A stretch of 64,000 nt of DNA from Arthrobacter_E sp044748305 (GCF_044748305.1 NZ_JBIVFT010000001.1:531327-595326), one strand, 5' to 3'; shown: positions 1-7,530, numbered from the stretch's first letter. A program made the numbers and translations. The notes: generated from the letters alone by a model not told the origin.

Positions 1-398
1 GCCTGCTCGCCGTTCCTCTGGGGAAGGCATCCGGCCAGCACATTGAGTGAATCGGTGGTGTTGCGTGTGAAGATCACCAGGTCGTCGGGCCGACCGCCGA
101 TGAACTCGCGCACGATCTCGCGGGCGTTCTCATAGACCGAGGTGCTGATCTGGGACGCATAACCGGCCCCGCGGTGCACGCTGGCGTAGTACGGGAGGAT
201 CTCGTTCAGATAGGCGGAGACCACGCTCAGCGCGGGAGCGGAGGCCCCGTAGTCGAGGTTGGCGTAGCGGATGTCGCCGCCCTGGATGAGCGGTGCCTGG
301 ATCTCGGCTCCGGTGACGGCCGCGAAGGGATGCGCGGCCGGCGACGACGGCGCATGGGCGGCCTGAGCGGTACGGCGGGCAAGGGTGTTGACGGACAT
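1..398 (-). CDS. Class V aminotransferase-fold PLP enzyme (3' part missing)
   Basis: The gene begins at ATG 398 and runs off the left edge, so only about 132 residues are present. The visible part resembles the N-terminus of class V aminotransferases (cysteine desulfurase or selenocysteine lyase type): a segment reading IRYANLDYGASAP, then VHRGAGYASQIST, and IFTRNTTDSLNVLAGC, where the Thr-rich turn normally contacts the PLP phosphate. The catalytic lysine lies outside the window. A weak AGAGG precedes the start, and a SAM-IV-like riboswitch fills the leader, so expression should fall when S-adenosylmethionine is plentiful. That points to a sulfur or methionine role, but the substrate cannot be read from this fragment. 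Confidence 0.85.
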   Translation of the reverse strand, partial: MSVNTLARRTAQAAHAPSSPAAHPFAAVTGAEIQAPLIQGGDIRYANLDYGASAPALSVVSAYLNEILPYYASVHRGAGYASQISTSVYENAREIVREFIGGRPDDLVIFTRNTTDSLNVLAGCLPQRNGEQ

Positions 399-411
399 GC
401 TGGGACCTCTG

Positions 412-556
412 CATCGTGGAGGGGCCCGCTGAGCGGGCGCCGCGCTTGCCGATCCGCTGTCTGCGGTCGGCCTGGTCGTCACCCGGGGCACCCCACCGCG
501 TCTGGAGGGTTGCCGGCCAGCAAACCGGGGTTTAGCGCTGGCACTCGTGACCTGTT
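412..556 (-). promoter_or_regulatory. SAM-IV-like (S-adenosylmethionine) riboswitch
   Basis: Read on the minus strand, the leader begins GGTCACGAGTGCCAGC. A hairpin follows with arms GCCAGC/GCTGGC and AAACC/GGTTT, then GGCCGGCAACCCTCC, a GGTGGGGTGCCCCGGGTGAC block that closes the first helix (GGTCA with TGACC), and a separate downstream stem-loop GCCGA-CCGC/GCGG-a-TCGGC (440-471). This order of helices, with an extra hairpin after the core, matches what I know of the actinobacterial SAM-IV class of the SAM-I superfamily. Another small hairpin (GCCCGCT/AGCGGGC, 424-438) lies just before the ribosome-binding region, so control may be at initiation. The class is assigned by eye, not by a covariance model. 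Confidence 0.8.
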
Positions 557-570
557 CACGAGCGTACGAC

Positions 571-600
571 AGCGGCGCGTCCGCAGGGGAACGCGCCGCT
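571..600 (-). terminator. Stem-loop downstream of hisN
   Basis: A 10-bp perfect stem (AGCGGCGCGT with ACGCGCCGCT) and a 10-nt loop lies 28 nt after the hisN stop and just before the riboswitch leader. It has no clear U tract, so it is a possible rather than certain terminator. It separates the doxX-aroA-rsgA-hisN run from the riboswitch-controlled gene. Confidence 0.4.
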
Positions 601-628
601 ATTGTTACGCAGAATATGACTTCGGAGC

Positions 629-1444
629 TCAGGGAAGCAGATCGTCCAAGGCAGGGTTCAGGCGGTGCAGGAACTCGGAGTGGAGGATGCCGTTGCTGGC
701 CACGGCGTTGCCGCCGAAGGGTCCGTCCTGCCCGTCCAATGAGGTGAAACGGCCTCCAGCCTCCGTGACGATCGGGACCAGGGCCGCCATGTCGTAGAGG
801 TTCAGTTCCGGCTCACAGGCCAGATCGACGGCGCCTTCAGCCAGAAGGCAGTACGACCAGAAATCACCGTACGCCCGGGTCCGCCACACGGAATCGTGGA
901 GGTCGAGGAAACTGTCCAGCATCCCGCGTTCCTTCCAACCGTGAAGGCTGGAATAGCTGAGGGACGCATCCTCCATGCGGTGCACGTCAGACACCTTGAG
1001 GCGGGTGGCGGAGGCCAGCGAGCGGCCGGTGAAGGCCCCATGGCCCTTGGATGCCCACCAGCGCTTGCCCAGGGCAGGCGCGCTGACAACGCCCACGACA
1101 ACCTCGTCATCCTCGATGAGGGAGATCAGGGTGGCCCAGACGGGCACGCCCCGCACGAAGTTCTTGGTTCCGTCGATCGGGTCCACCACCCAACGGCGGG
1201 AGCCGTGCCCGGTGGTCCCGAACTCTTCGCCGATGACAGCGTCGCGGGGCCGGGACCGGGACAGCTGCCCACGGATGTACTCCTCGGCGCTGCGATCCGC
1301 GTCGCTGACCGGAGTGAGGTCCGGCTTCGTCTCGACCTTCAGGTCCTGCGCCTTGAAGCGTTCCATCGTCTGGGCATCGACCTGGTCGGCCAGCACGTGC
1401 GCCAGGCGGAGGTCATCGGTGTAGTTCTGGGTGGGGACCGTCAT
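629..1444 (-). CDS. hisN: Histidinol-phosphatase (inositol monophosphatase family)
   Basis: A 271-residue protein of the metal-dependent inositol monophosphatase fold. The metal site motifs are GEEFG at 72-76 and WVVDPIDGTKNF at 85-96, with the third acidic segment NLYDMAAL around 215-222. Family knowledge assigns actinobacterial proteins of this length and motif set to HisN, which removes phosphate from L-histidinol phosphate late in histidine synthesis; another inositol-phosphatase-like substrate cannot be excluded. It starts at ATG 1444, 55 nt after rsgA, and is the last gene of a minus-strand run doxX-aroA-rsgA-hisN. Confidence 0.85.
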   Translation of the reverse strand: MTVPTQNYTDDLRLAHVLADQVDAQTMERFKAQDLKVETKPDLTPVSDADRSAEEYIRGQLSRSRPRDAVIGEEFGTTGHGSRRWVVDPIDGTKNFVRGVPVWATLISLIEDDEVVVGVVSAPALGKRWWASKGHGAFTGRSLASATRLKVSDVHRMEDASLSYSSLHGWKERGMLDSFLDLHDSVWRTRAYGDFWSYCLLAEGAVDLACEPELNLYDMAALVPIVTEAGGRFTSLDGQDGPFGGNAVASNGILHSEFLHRLNPALDDLLP

Positions 1445-1499
1445 GGGTTAAACCGTACCCATCGCGGGAGGACCCACAGCCCGCGACGCACCGAAGTGC

Positions 1500-2624
1500 T
1501 CATGGGGCTCCGAGTTCCTTGCTTTCCCGCTCTTCCTGTATTCCGGCGTCCAGCACACGCCGCAACGAGTCGAGGCGGGAGGCCCCGGCCGGGCCCGCAT
1601 GCCCCTCCGCGACCCATGCGTCCAGGCCACATCCCACAGCCTGCGCGCCGTGCTTGCAGCCTCGCTCACAGGCTTCCGTGCCCGGAGCCAGATCGGGGAA
1701 CGCGGCCAGGATACGGCTCGGATCGACCAGGGCCAGCCCGAAGGAGCGCACCCCGGGCGTGTCGATGATCCACGTGCCCGGACGGGCGTCCGGCATCTGG
1801 AGGGCCACGGCGGAGCTGGAGGTGTGGCGTCCCCTCCCGGTGACCGCGTTGACGTGACCGGTGGCGCGGTCCGCGCCGGTGAGTGCATTGACCATCGTGG
1901 ACTTGCCCACTCCGGAGTGCCCGAGCAGCACGCTGACGTAGCCGTCCAATTCGTCCCGGAGTTCCGTGACGGCGCTTCCGAGCAGGGACGCCGAACCGCC
2001 GTCGGCGCTCCTGGCATCAATCCCATTGGCGCCGTTCTCCGTGGTGCGGCTGATGATCACCCGCAGATCGAGAGCCTGATAGTTGGCCAGCAGCTCCGCC
2101 GGATCCTTCACGTCCGCTTTGGTGATGAGCAGGATCGGTTCGATGCCGGCGTCGTAGGCAGCGACCAGTGCCCGGTCGATGAAGCCGGTCCGAGGCTCGG
2201 GATTGGCGGCAGCCACCACGATCACCAATTTGTCGGCATTGGCGACGACGGCGCGCTCGACGGGGTCGGTGTCATCCGCGCTGCGACGCAGCAGCGTACT
2301 GCGCTCCTCGATCCGCACCAGACGGGCCAGGGTGTCGGGCTTGCCCGAGACGTCACCGACGAGCGCCACGAAATCGCCCACCACGACGGGCTGGCGTCTG
2401 AGTTCCTTGGCACGGGCGGCGATGATGATCCGCTCCTGGGGTGTCCCTTCGTCCAGGACCGCCGTGTAGCGGCCCCGGTCGACGGTGACGATCCGGCCGG
2501 TCACAGCATCGGAGTGGCTGGGCCTGTCCTTGGTCCGCGGACGTGAACCGCGCTTGTTGGGCCGCTGCCTGACGTCCGACTCGTCCCAATCGGAAAGGGC
2601 TCGCGAGGCGCCGCCTCGAGCCAT
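1500..2624 (-). CDS. rsgA: Ribosome small-subunit GTPase RsgA
   Basis: A 374-residue circularly permuted GTPase that helps mature the 30S ribosomal subunit. An OB-like domain comes first (about 40-110). The G motifs then follow in permuted order: TKAD at 168-171 (G4), GHSGVGKST at 235-243 (G1), a GRGRHTS loop at 263-269 and DTPG at 288-291 (G3). A C-terminal zinc knuckle uses C319, C323, H325 and C332. I chose ATG 2624 because it lies 1 nt after the aroA stop, indicating translational coupling; an open frame continues upstream but only overlaps aroA. The pairing of aroA with rsgA is common in actinobacteria. Confidence 0.93.
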   Translation of the reverse strand: MARGGASRALSDWDESDVRQRPNKRGSRPRTKDRPSHSDAVTGRIVTVDRGRYTAVLDEGTPQERIIIAARAKELRRQPVVVGDFVALVGDVSGKPDTLARLVRIEERSTLLRRSADDTDPVERAVVANADKLVIVVAAANPEPRTGFIDRALVAAYDAGIEPILLITKADVKDPAELLANYQALDLRVIISRTTENGANGIDARSADGGSASLLGSAVTELRDELDGYVSVLLGHSGVGKSTMVNALTGADRATGHVNAVTGRGRHTSSSAVALQMPDARPGTWIIDTPGVRSFGLALVDPSRILAAFPDLAPGTEACERGCKHGAQAVGCGLDAWVAEGHAGPAGASRLDSLRRVLDAGIQEERESKELGAP

Positions 2625-2625
2625 C

Positions 2626-3984
2626 TCAGGCGTCCGCCCCGGCCGGCACGGTACGGGACTCCTGAGCGGAGGAGCCCAGCATGGCCTGCCAGAGCGCGGG
2701 GAAATCGGGCATGGTCTTGGCTGTCGTGGCGATGTCCTCGACCTGGGTGCCGGGAACCGCAAGGCCCCAGATCGCACCAGCCGTCGCCATCCGGTGATCT
2801 GCGTAGCTCTGCAGCACGGCACCGTGGAGGGGGACCGGGCGGATGATCAGGCCGTCGGTGGTCTCTTCGGCATCCCCGCCCATGCGACGGATCTCCGTGA
2901 CCAACGCTTCCAGACGGTTGGTCTCGTGGCCGCGCAGATGTGCGATTCCGCTCAGACGCGAGGGCGTGTCAGCCAGGGCGCACAGCGCTGCGACGGTGGG
3001 GGCAAGCTCGCTGGTGTCGGCGAAGTCCCCGCCCTTGATGCGGTCGCCACCGGTCACCACGAGTGTTCCGTTCTCGAGGGAGACCCGTGCACCCATGCGC
3101 CGCAGGATGTCCTGCCAGAGGTCCCCGACCTGTGTCGTCGGTGACGGCCAATGGGGCACCCGCACCGTGCCGCGGGTCACGAGTGCCGCCGCGAGGAAGG
3201 GGCCGGCATTGCTCAGGTCCTGCTCGATCCGGACATCGAAGGCATCGATGGTGCCGGGCGCCACGAACCAATGGTCGGGAACGGAATCATCGACCGTCAC
3301 CCCCAGGGAACGCAGGACCTCGACCGTCATCCTGATGTGGTCCAGGCTGGGCACCGGCTTACCGGAGTGCTCGATGTGCAGTCCGTCGCGGAAGCGGGCC
3401 CCCACGAGCAGCAGCGCGGAGACGAACTGGCTGCTTCCGCTCGCGTCGATCACGACGTGGCCACCCCGGACGGTGCCCTCGCCGTGCACGGTGAAGGGGA
3501 GTGCCGACGGCGATTCGCCGTCGTCGCCCGTGAGGTCGAGGCCGAGTGCGCGGAGCGACTGGAGGATCGCGCCCATCGGGCGCTTCCTGGCGTGCGGGTC
3601 GCCATCGAAGCGGGCGGTCCCGTGGCGCAAGGCGGCGAGTGCGGGGACGAATCGCATGACGGTACCCGCCAGGCCGCAGTCAATCCGGACGTCCGAGGCC
3701 GAAGCCTTCGCCGGCATCGGAGTGATGAGGAGATCCGGTCCGAAGGACCCGTCTCCGGGCACCTCCTCGACGGTTGCCCCCAAAGCCCGCAGGGCCTCCA
3801 CCATGAGGGCGGAATCACGGGAGTGCAGTGGCGCTCGTAGCCGGGAAGGTGCCTCCGCCAGGGCGGCGAGCACCAGATACCGGTTGGTCAGGGATTTGGA
3901 ACCAGGGACGGTGACCACCGCGTCGACGGGGCCGGCTGCCAGAGGTGCCGGCCAGGCCTGGATCTCACGAGCGTCCTGCGGCAC
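2626..3984 (-). CDS. aroA: 3-phosphoshikimate 1-carboxyvinyltransferase (EPSP synthase)
   Basis: A 452-residue EPSP synthase, the sixth step of the shikimate pathway, joining shikimate-3-phosphate and phosphoenolpyruvate. The substrate-binding motif GSKSLTNR is at 28-35. GLAGTVMRF follows, then the central KPVPSLDHIRMT segment, and near the C-terminus SYADHRMATAGA. It starts with GTG 3984, three nt after the stop of the upstream membrane protein gene. Two-domain length and motif order are typical. Confidence 0.93.
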   Translation of the reverse strand: MPQDAREIQAWPAPLAAGPVDAVVTVPGSKSLTNRYLVLAALAEAPSRLRAPLHSRDSALMVEALRALGATVEEVPGDGSFGPDLLITPMPAKASASDVRIDCGLAGTVMRFVPALAALRHGTARFDGDPHARKRPMGAILQSLRALGLDLTGDDGESPSALPFTVHGEGTVRGGHVVIDASGSSQFVSALLLVGARFRDGLHIEHSGKPVPSLDHIRMTVEVLRSLGVTVDDSVPDHWFVAPGTIDAFDVRIEQDLSNAGPFLAAALVTRGTVRVPHWPSPTTQVGDLWQDILRRMGARVSLENGTLVVTGGDRIKGGDFADTSELAPTVAALCALADTPSRLSGIAHLRGHETNRLEALVTEIRRMGGDAEETTDGLIIRPVPLHGAVLQSYADHRMATAGAIWGLAVPGTQVEDIATTAKTMPDFPALWQAMLGSSAQESRTVPAGADA

Positions 3985-3987
3985 CGA

Positions 3988-4449
3988 TCATGCTCCCTTC
4001 GGAGCGTCGGAGGTCACGGCGGGCCGGTTCTTCACGCGCCAGGCAAGGCTCGGCTTGCCGGCCGTGTCCACCGCGGCGAGGAGGGCGGCCCCGGTCAGGG
4101 AGAGATTCTTCAGAAGCGCACGACGCCGGGCGGCGCGGCCCTCCTTGGTGGTCGTGTCGGCCTCACGGTGTTCCACCAGTGCGGTGCACACCGCGGACGC
4201 GGCGAGCAGCAGAGCGGAAGCGCGCGGAAACCGTCCCAGGGCGTAAAGGGCCCCGGCACCCACCTGGACGCCACCCGCGACACGGTTGATGGCGGCGTCG
4301 CCCAACTCGAGTGGCGAGGCATCGACGGCGCGACGCAGCAGCGCCGACGGCCTGCCTGCGGGGTCATTCGCGGATTTGATCTTCTGGACGCCATCGGCGA
4401 CAAAGCTGCTGGCGATGAGCGGACGGGCCAGGAACCGGACCACGGACAC
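3988..4449 (-). CDS. DoxX-family membrane protein
   Basis: About 153 residues from GTG 4449, chosen because AGAAGGAGA sits a few nt upstream; a longer in-frame start at 4476 has no such site. The N-terminus VRFLARPLIASSFVADGVQKIK is typical of DoxX/SURF4-like membrane proteins, with hydrophobic stretches near the N-terminus, in the middle (AINRVAGGVQVGAGALYALG and ASALLLAASAVCTALV) and near the C-terminus (LSLTGAALLAAVD). Family members are linked in mycobacteria to membrane redox and thiol stress complexes, which fits its position divergent from sigH, but no activity can be read from sequence alone. Confidence 0.75.
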   Translation of the reverse strand: MSVVRFLARPLIASSFVADGVQKIKSANDPAGRPSALLRRAVDASPLELGDAAINRVAGGVQVGAGALYALGRFPRASALLLAASAVCTALVEHREADTTTKEGRAARRRALLKNLSLTGAALLAAVDTAGKPSLAWRVKNRPAVTSDAPKGA

Positions 4450-4538
4450 GAGGGTCTCCTTCTTCAGCTGGTGCACTTAGACGGCTTGTGGACCGGCCTG
4501 ATGACAGGCGCGGACCACTCCTAGTCTTGCACCTTTGC

Positions 4539-4564
4539 GGAATATTTGCCGTCGGGGAGCCGTT
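4539..4564 (+). promoter_or_regulatory. SigH/SigR-type promoter of sigH
   Basis: GGAAT at 4539-4543, exactly 18 nt of spacer, then GTT at 4562-4564. This is the GGAAT-N18-GTT consensus of the thiol-oxidative-stress sigma factors (SigR in Streptomyces, SigH in mycobacteria). Transcription would begin near 4571, upstream of the ATG at 4623, giving positive autoregulation of sigH-rshA. Confidence 0.8.
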
Positions 4565-4622
4565 CCCTTACACAGCGGCGAAGCGGGGACGGCCCCCGTC
4601 CCAGGAGTCTTCAGGAGGTCCG

Positions 4623-5459
4623 ATGCCCGTGGTCATGGAGCGCGCTGCGCCCCAGGTGACGCTCTCCCCGAACGGTCTGGCGTCCATCCCGCTCCCCAGC
4701 CTCGCTTCGCGTCGGCAGGGGACCCCGCGCGGTCTAGACTGGACCGCGATGAACACGACGGAATCCCAAGTCCCGGAACCGGGCGCGGAAGCAGGCTCCT
4801 CCACCCAGGCCCAGGGCCGGGTCGTCGAGGACGCCGAACTGGATGTCGCCTCGGAGAGCGCCGGGGAGCGCCGGGCACGCTTCGAACGCGAAGCCATGCA
4901 ATACGTGGATCAGCTCTATTCCGCGGCCATGCGCATGGCCAGGAATCCGGCGGATGCCGAGGACCTGGTGCAAGAGGCGTACACCAAGGCGTTCTCCGCC
5001 TTCCATCAGTACAAGCCGGGCACGAACCTGAAAGCGTGGCTGTACCGGATCCTGACGAACACCTACATCAACCTGTACCGGAAACGGCAGCGTGAGCCCT
5101 TGCAGTCGCATGGGGAGACCATCGAGGACTGGCAGCTGGCGCGGGCCGAGTCGCACACCTCCACGGGGTTGCGTTCCGCCGAGGCCGAGGCGCTGGACCA
5201 CCTTCCGGACTCCGACGTCAAGCGTGCGCTGCAGTCCATCCCGGAGGAATTCCGGCTGGCCGTGTACTTCGCGGATGTCGAGGGGTTCGCGTACAAGGAG
5301 ATCTCAGAAATCATGAACACCCCGATCGGGACGGTCATGTCCCGCCTGCACCGAGGACGCAAGATGTTGCGTGAGCTGCTGGCGGAGTACGCGGCCGATC
5401 GAGGGTTTGGAGTGCAGCGCACGGCCGCTGACACGGCATCAGTGGAGAAGACGAAATGA
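4623..5459 (+). CDS. sigH: ECF sigma factor SigH/SigR (thiol-oxidative stress)
   Basis: An ECF (group 4) sigma factor. Region 2 reads DAEDLVQEAYTKAFSAF followed by LKAWLYRILTNTYINLYRK; region 4 reads IPEEFRLAVYFADVEGF and a helix-turn-helix IGTVMSRLHRGRKMLRE. Two starts are plausible. ATG 4623 has AGGAGGT 4 nt upstream and gives 278 residues. ATG 4749 gives 236 residues, begins MNTTESQV, lacks a Shine-Dalgarno and may be leaderless. In Streptomyces coelicolor SigR is known to exist as two such forms, the longer one unstable. The gene overlaps rshA by 4 nt (ATGA), coupling sigma to anti-sigma. Targets expected from the family are thioredoxin and mycothiol genes. Confidence 0.93.
   Translation: MPVVMERAAPQVTLSPNGLASIPLPSLASRRQGTPRGLDWTAMNTTESQVPEPGAEAGSSTQAQGRVVEDAELDVASESAGERRARFEREAMQYVDQLYSAAMRMARNPADAEDLVQEAYTKAFSAFHQYKPGTNLKAWLYRILTNTYINLYRKRQREPLQSHGETIEDWQLARAESHTSTGLRSAEAEALDHLPDSDVKRALQSIPEEFRLAVYFADVEGFAYKEISEIMNTPIGTVMSRLHRGRKMLRELLAEYAADRGFGVQRTAADTASVEKTK
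4712..4740 (+). promoter_or_regulatory. Possible housekeeping promoter inside the sigH 5' region
   Basis: TAGACT at 4735-4740 resembles an actinobacterial -10 element, with a weak TCGGCA at 4712-4717 and a 17-nt spacer. Initiation would fall around 4747, two nt before an in-frame ATG at 4749 that lacks a ribosome-binding site, as expected for a leaderless message. Weak -35 match, so tentative. Confidence 0.35.
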
Positions 5460-5707
5460 AAGACTGCCAAGGCCTGGGCGATTGTGAAGACGCCCGGATT
5501 GAACGTATTTATGAATACCTGGACGGTGCCCTGCCGCGTGCTGACGTGGAAGAGATCAAGGAACATCTCGCCAGTTGCCCGAATTGCCTGGAGCAGCATG
5601 ACCTGGAATGCATGATCCGTTCCATGGTCAAGCGTTCCTGCACGGAGGCCGCTCCGGCTGAACTCAAGCAGAGCATCCTGGAGAAGATCCACTCCGCTCG
5701 CAGCTGA
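5456..5707 (+). CDS. rshA: Mycothiol-system zinc anti-sigma factor RshA/RsrA
   Basis: An 83-residue zinc anti-sigma protein. The hallmark His-x3-Cys-x2-Cys motif is H37-C41-C44 (HLASCPNC), with further cysteines at positions 4 and 10 and one near 52. In the family, zinc release and disulfide formation on oxidation free the sigma factor. The ATG overlaps the sigH stop by 4 nt, so the two are made together. Confidence 0.92.
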   Translation: MKDCQGLGDCEDARIERIYEYLDGALPRADVEEIKEHLASCPNCLEQHDLECMIRSMVKRSCTEAAPAELKQSILEKIHSARS

Positions 5708-5826
5708 TCCACCCTGGCCGGGGGTGCTCCGCGTTTCCGCGATGATGCCGCGGTTTCGCGAGGGTCGCCTCGGTATGGGAGACTTGAGGGCAGCTCTCGA
5801 CGAGTGACAAAAGAAGGAGTCCAGCT

Positions 5827-5901
5827 ATGAGCAAGCGCGCACGCAAGCGTCGTGACCGCAAGCGCGGCGGTGCCAACCACGGCAAGCGCCCCAACACCTG
5901 A
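5827..5901 (+). CDS. 50S ribosomal protein bL37 (24 residues)
   Basis: A very short, extremely basic protein of 24 residues beginning MSKRARKRRDRKRGG and ending NHGKRPNT, with a clear GAAGGAG at 5812-5818. Composition and the C-terminal ANHGKRPN signature match the small actinobacterial large-subunit protein described as bL37 in mycobacterial ribosomes. It lies 119 nt after rshA and just before a strong terminator, so it may have its own promoter. Confidence 0.8.
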   Translation: MSKRARKRRDRKRGGANHGKRPNT

Positions 5902-5946
5902 GCAGCTGACACCCCGTGAGGGGTGACTGCTCGGCTTGCGCCGAAA

Positions 5947-5984
5947 GGAACGGGCCCGGAACCATGAGGTTCCGGGCCCGTTCC
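5947..5984. terminator. Bidirectional terminator between bL37 and padR
   Basis: A perfect 17-bp stem, GGAACGGGCCCGGAACC at 5947-5963 and its complement at 5968-5984, closed by the loop ATGA. It sits between the converging bL37 and padR genes and should stop transcription from both sides. Confidence 0.85.
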
Positions 5985-6020
5985 GTTGTGCGTCACGATG
6001 TGGGTGAGCGTTCAAGTGGG

Positions 6021-6638
6021 TCAGCGTTCAAGCAGTTCCTTCGCGTCGGCACGGGCCTGGTCCAGGACCCGGCGGAGAGAATCCAATTGGGTCTCGCTGA
6101 GTTCCCCCCGCGCTTTCTGCAGACGGATGAGCATCAGGAGCTCCGAACGGAAGCCGTGCACCAGCTGTTCCGCCGCACGGCTGCGGGCGAAGCTGCCGGC
6201 CTGAGCCGCCACCGATGGCGGGAGGACCGGTTCCTGATGTGCCGCCGCGGCCCGCGCCTGGCGGGAGGTGCTGTTCAACTCCTCGCGCAGCGAACGGATA
6301 TTGCTGCCGATGTCCTCGCGGAGGCTGTCGGCGAGACGGCGGACAGAGGCTGTGATGTCCTTCTCCACGGAGCTGAGTTCCTCGCGACGGCTGTCCAGTT
6401 CGCGCCGCCCTGCCTCGGTGAGGGTGTAACTCGTCCTGCGGCCATCGACCTGAGTGGAGACGAGTCCTTCCTCTTCCAGCTTGGCCAGTCGCGGGTAGAT
6501 GGTTCCGGCGCTGGGGGAGTACGTGCCGTTGAAGCGGTCACTCAGGGCCTTGATGAGGTCGTAGCCGTGCTTGGCTCCGTCCTCGAGCAGAGCCAGGAGG
6601 TAGAGGCGCAGTGCGCCGTGGGCGAAGACCGGCGGCAT
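6021..6638 (-). CDS. PadR-family transcriptional regulator
   Basis: A 205-residue PadR regulator. The N-terminal winged helix reads LRLYLLALLEDGAKHGYDLIKALSD, then a recognition region SPSAGTIYPRLAKLEEEGLV and the wing RRTSYTLTEAGRREL. The C-terminal half (about 85-200) is long, charged and helical, probably for dimerisation. It is translationally coupled to the DUF4097 gene (TGATG junction at 6636-6640). The palindromic sites at 7483-7530, ahead of the first gene, are its likely binding target, giving autorepression. The inducing ligand is unknown. Confidence 0.88.
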   Translation of the reverse strand: MPPVFAHGALRLYLLALLEDGAKHGYDLIKALSDRFNGTYSPSAGTIYPRLAKLEEEGLVSTQVDGRRTSYTLTEAGRRELDSRREELSSVEKDITASVRRLADSLREDIGSNIRSLREELNSTSRQARAAAAHQEPVLPPSVAAQAGSFARSRAAEQLVHGFRSELLMLIRLQKARGELSETQLDSLRRVLDQARADAKELLER

Positions 6639-7462
6639 CAGAGGGCCTCCTCCGCGGTGGTGGCGGGGGCGTGGACCACGGACAGGTTGCCGGAGACGGA
6701 GTTCGTCCGGAGCACGACGAGATGCTCCTCAGGACCCGCAATGGTCTTGACCGTGTTCTTCACCGGCATGTAGCGCTGTGAATCGATGATCACCTGACCG
6801 GATCCGGTCTTGGCGGTCAGATCCACCCCGCTCTCCCAGGGCAGTCGCACGGTCACGTCTCCCGAGACGGTGTTGGCGCCGATGTCCTGCGTGTCGGGGG
6901 AGACATCCAGAAGGATCTCGCCGCTGACGTTGTTGAGGCGGACATGGTTGAGGCGGCCTGTCGCGGTGACGGCGCCCGAGACCGTGTTGACGCTCAGGCT
7001 TCCGTGATGGTCGCGGACGATCGCCTCGCCGCTGACGGAGTTGACGTCGAGGTGGGACGCTGTGCGATCCGCGACGACGTCACCGGAGACCGTGTTCAGC
7101 GAGGTCTTGGCGGTGGTGCCGCTGACGAGTCCGTCGCCGGCCACTGTGGAAGCGTCCACCTGGATACCCGACGGAACGGCGATGCTCAGGATCACGCGGT
7201 TCTCGTGGGATCGGGTCACGCTGTTCATGACGTTCTTGAACCAACCCTGTGGCCCGGGCTCCTGATGGCGGATCTCCAGGCGTCCAGCGGTGAACGAGAC
7301 GTCGAGTGGATCGCCGGCGACTTCCGAGATCTCGATCCGGGTGACGTCTTCTTCGTGGGTGACGATGTCGAAACGGCCGCTCACGATCCCCAGTTTCAGG
7401 GACGTGACTCCGTCGATGTCGATGGTCTGAGGGCCCGTGACGACCCAGCGTTCTTCTGCCAT
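6638..7462 (-). CDS. DUF4097-family repeat (adhesin-like beta-helix) protein
   Basis: A 274-residue DUF4097 protein with no signal peptide or membrane segment. From about residue 120 it is built of seven ~20-residue units around a core reading NTVSGDV, NSVSGEA, NTVSGAV, NNVSGEI, NTVSGDV, KTGSGQV and NSVSGNL, the pattern of a right-handed beta-helix or solenoid. It starts at ATG 7462, preceded by AGGAGGAGAG, and is the first gene of a two-gene unit with padR. Pairing of DUF4097 and PadR genes is recurrent in actinobacteria; the proteins are suspected to act in envelope stress, but no molecular function is established here. Confidence 0.85.
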   Translation of the reverse strand: MAEERWVVTGPQTIDIDGVTSLKLGIVSGRFDIVTHEEDVTRIEISEVAGDPLDVSFTAGRLEIRHQEPGPQGWFKNVMNSVTRSHENRVILSIAVPSGIQVDASTVAGDGLVSGTTAKTSLNTVSGDVVADRTASHLDVNSVSGEAIVRDHHGSLSVNTVSGAVTATGRLNHVRLNNVSGEILLDVSPDTQDIGANTVSGDVTVRLPWESGVDLTAKTGSGQVIIDSQRYMPVKNTVKTIAGPEEHLVVLRTNSVSGNLSVVHAPATTAEEAL

Positions 7463-7482
7463 GCTCTCCTCCTCGGTCCATT

Positions 7483-7530
7483 GCGATATATCGCGTCTAT
7501 GACTTCACGATATATCGCGATATATCGTGA
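7483..7530. promoter_or_regulatory. PadR-type operator: palindromes of TATATCG units
   Basis: Two palindromes lie just upstream of the DUF4097-padR pair. GCGATATATCGC at 7483-7494 is a 12-nt perfect palindrome. A 26-nt perfect palindrome occupies 7505-7530, built from TCACGATATATCG and its complement. The shared core CGATATATCG occurs three times, at 7484, 7508 and 7518, a regular spacing suited to cooperative dimer binding. PadR proteins commonly bind AT-rich dyads such as ATGT/ACAT or similar; that this PadR binds here is inferred from position. Confidence 0.75.
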
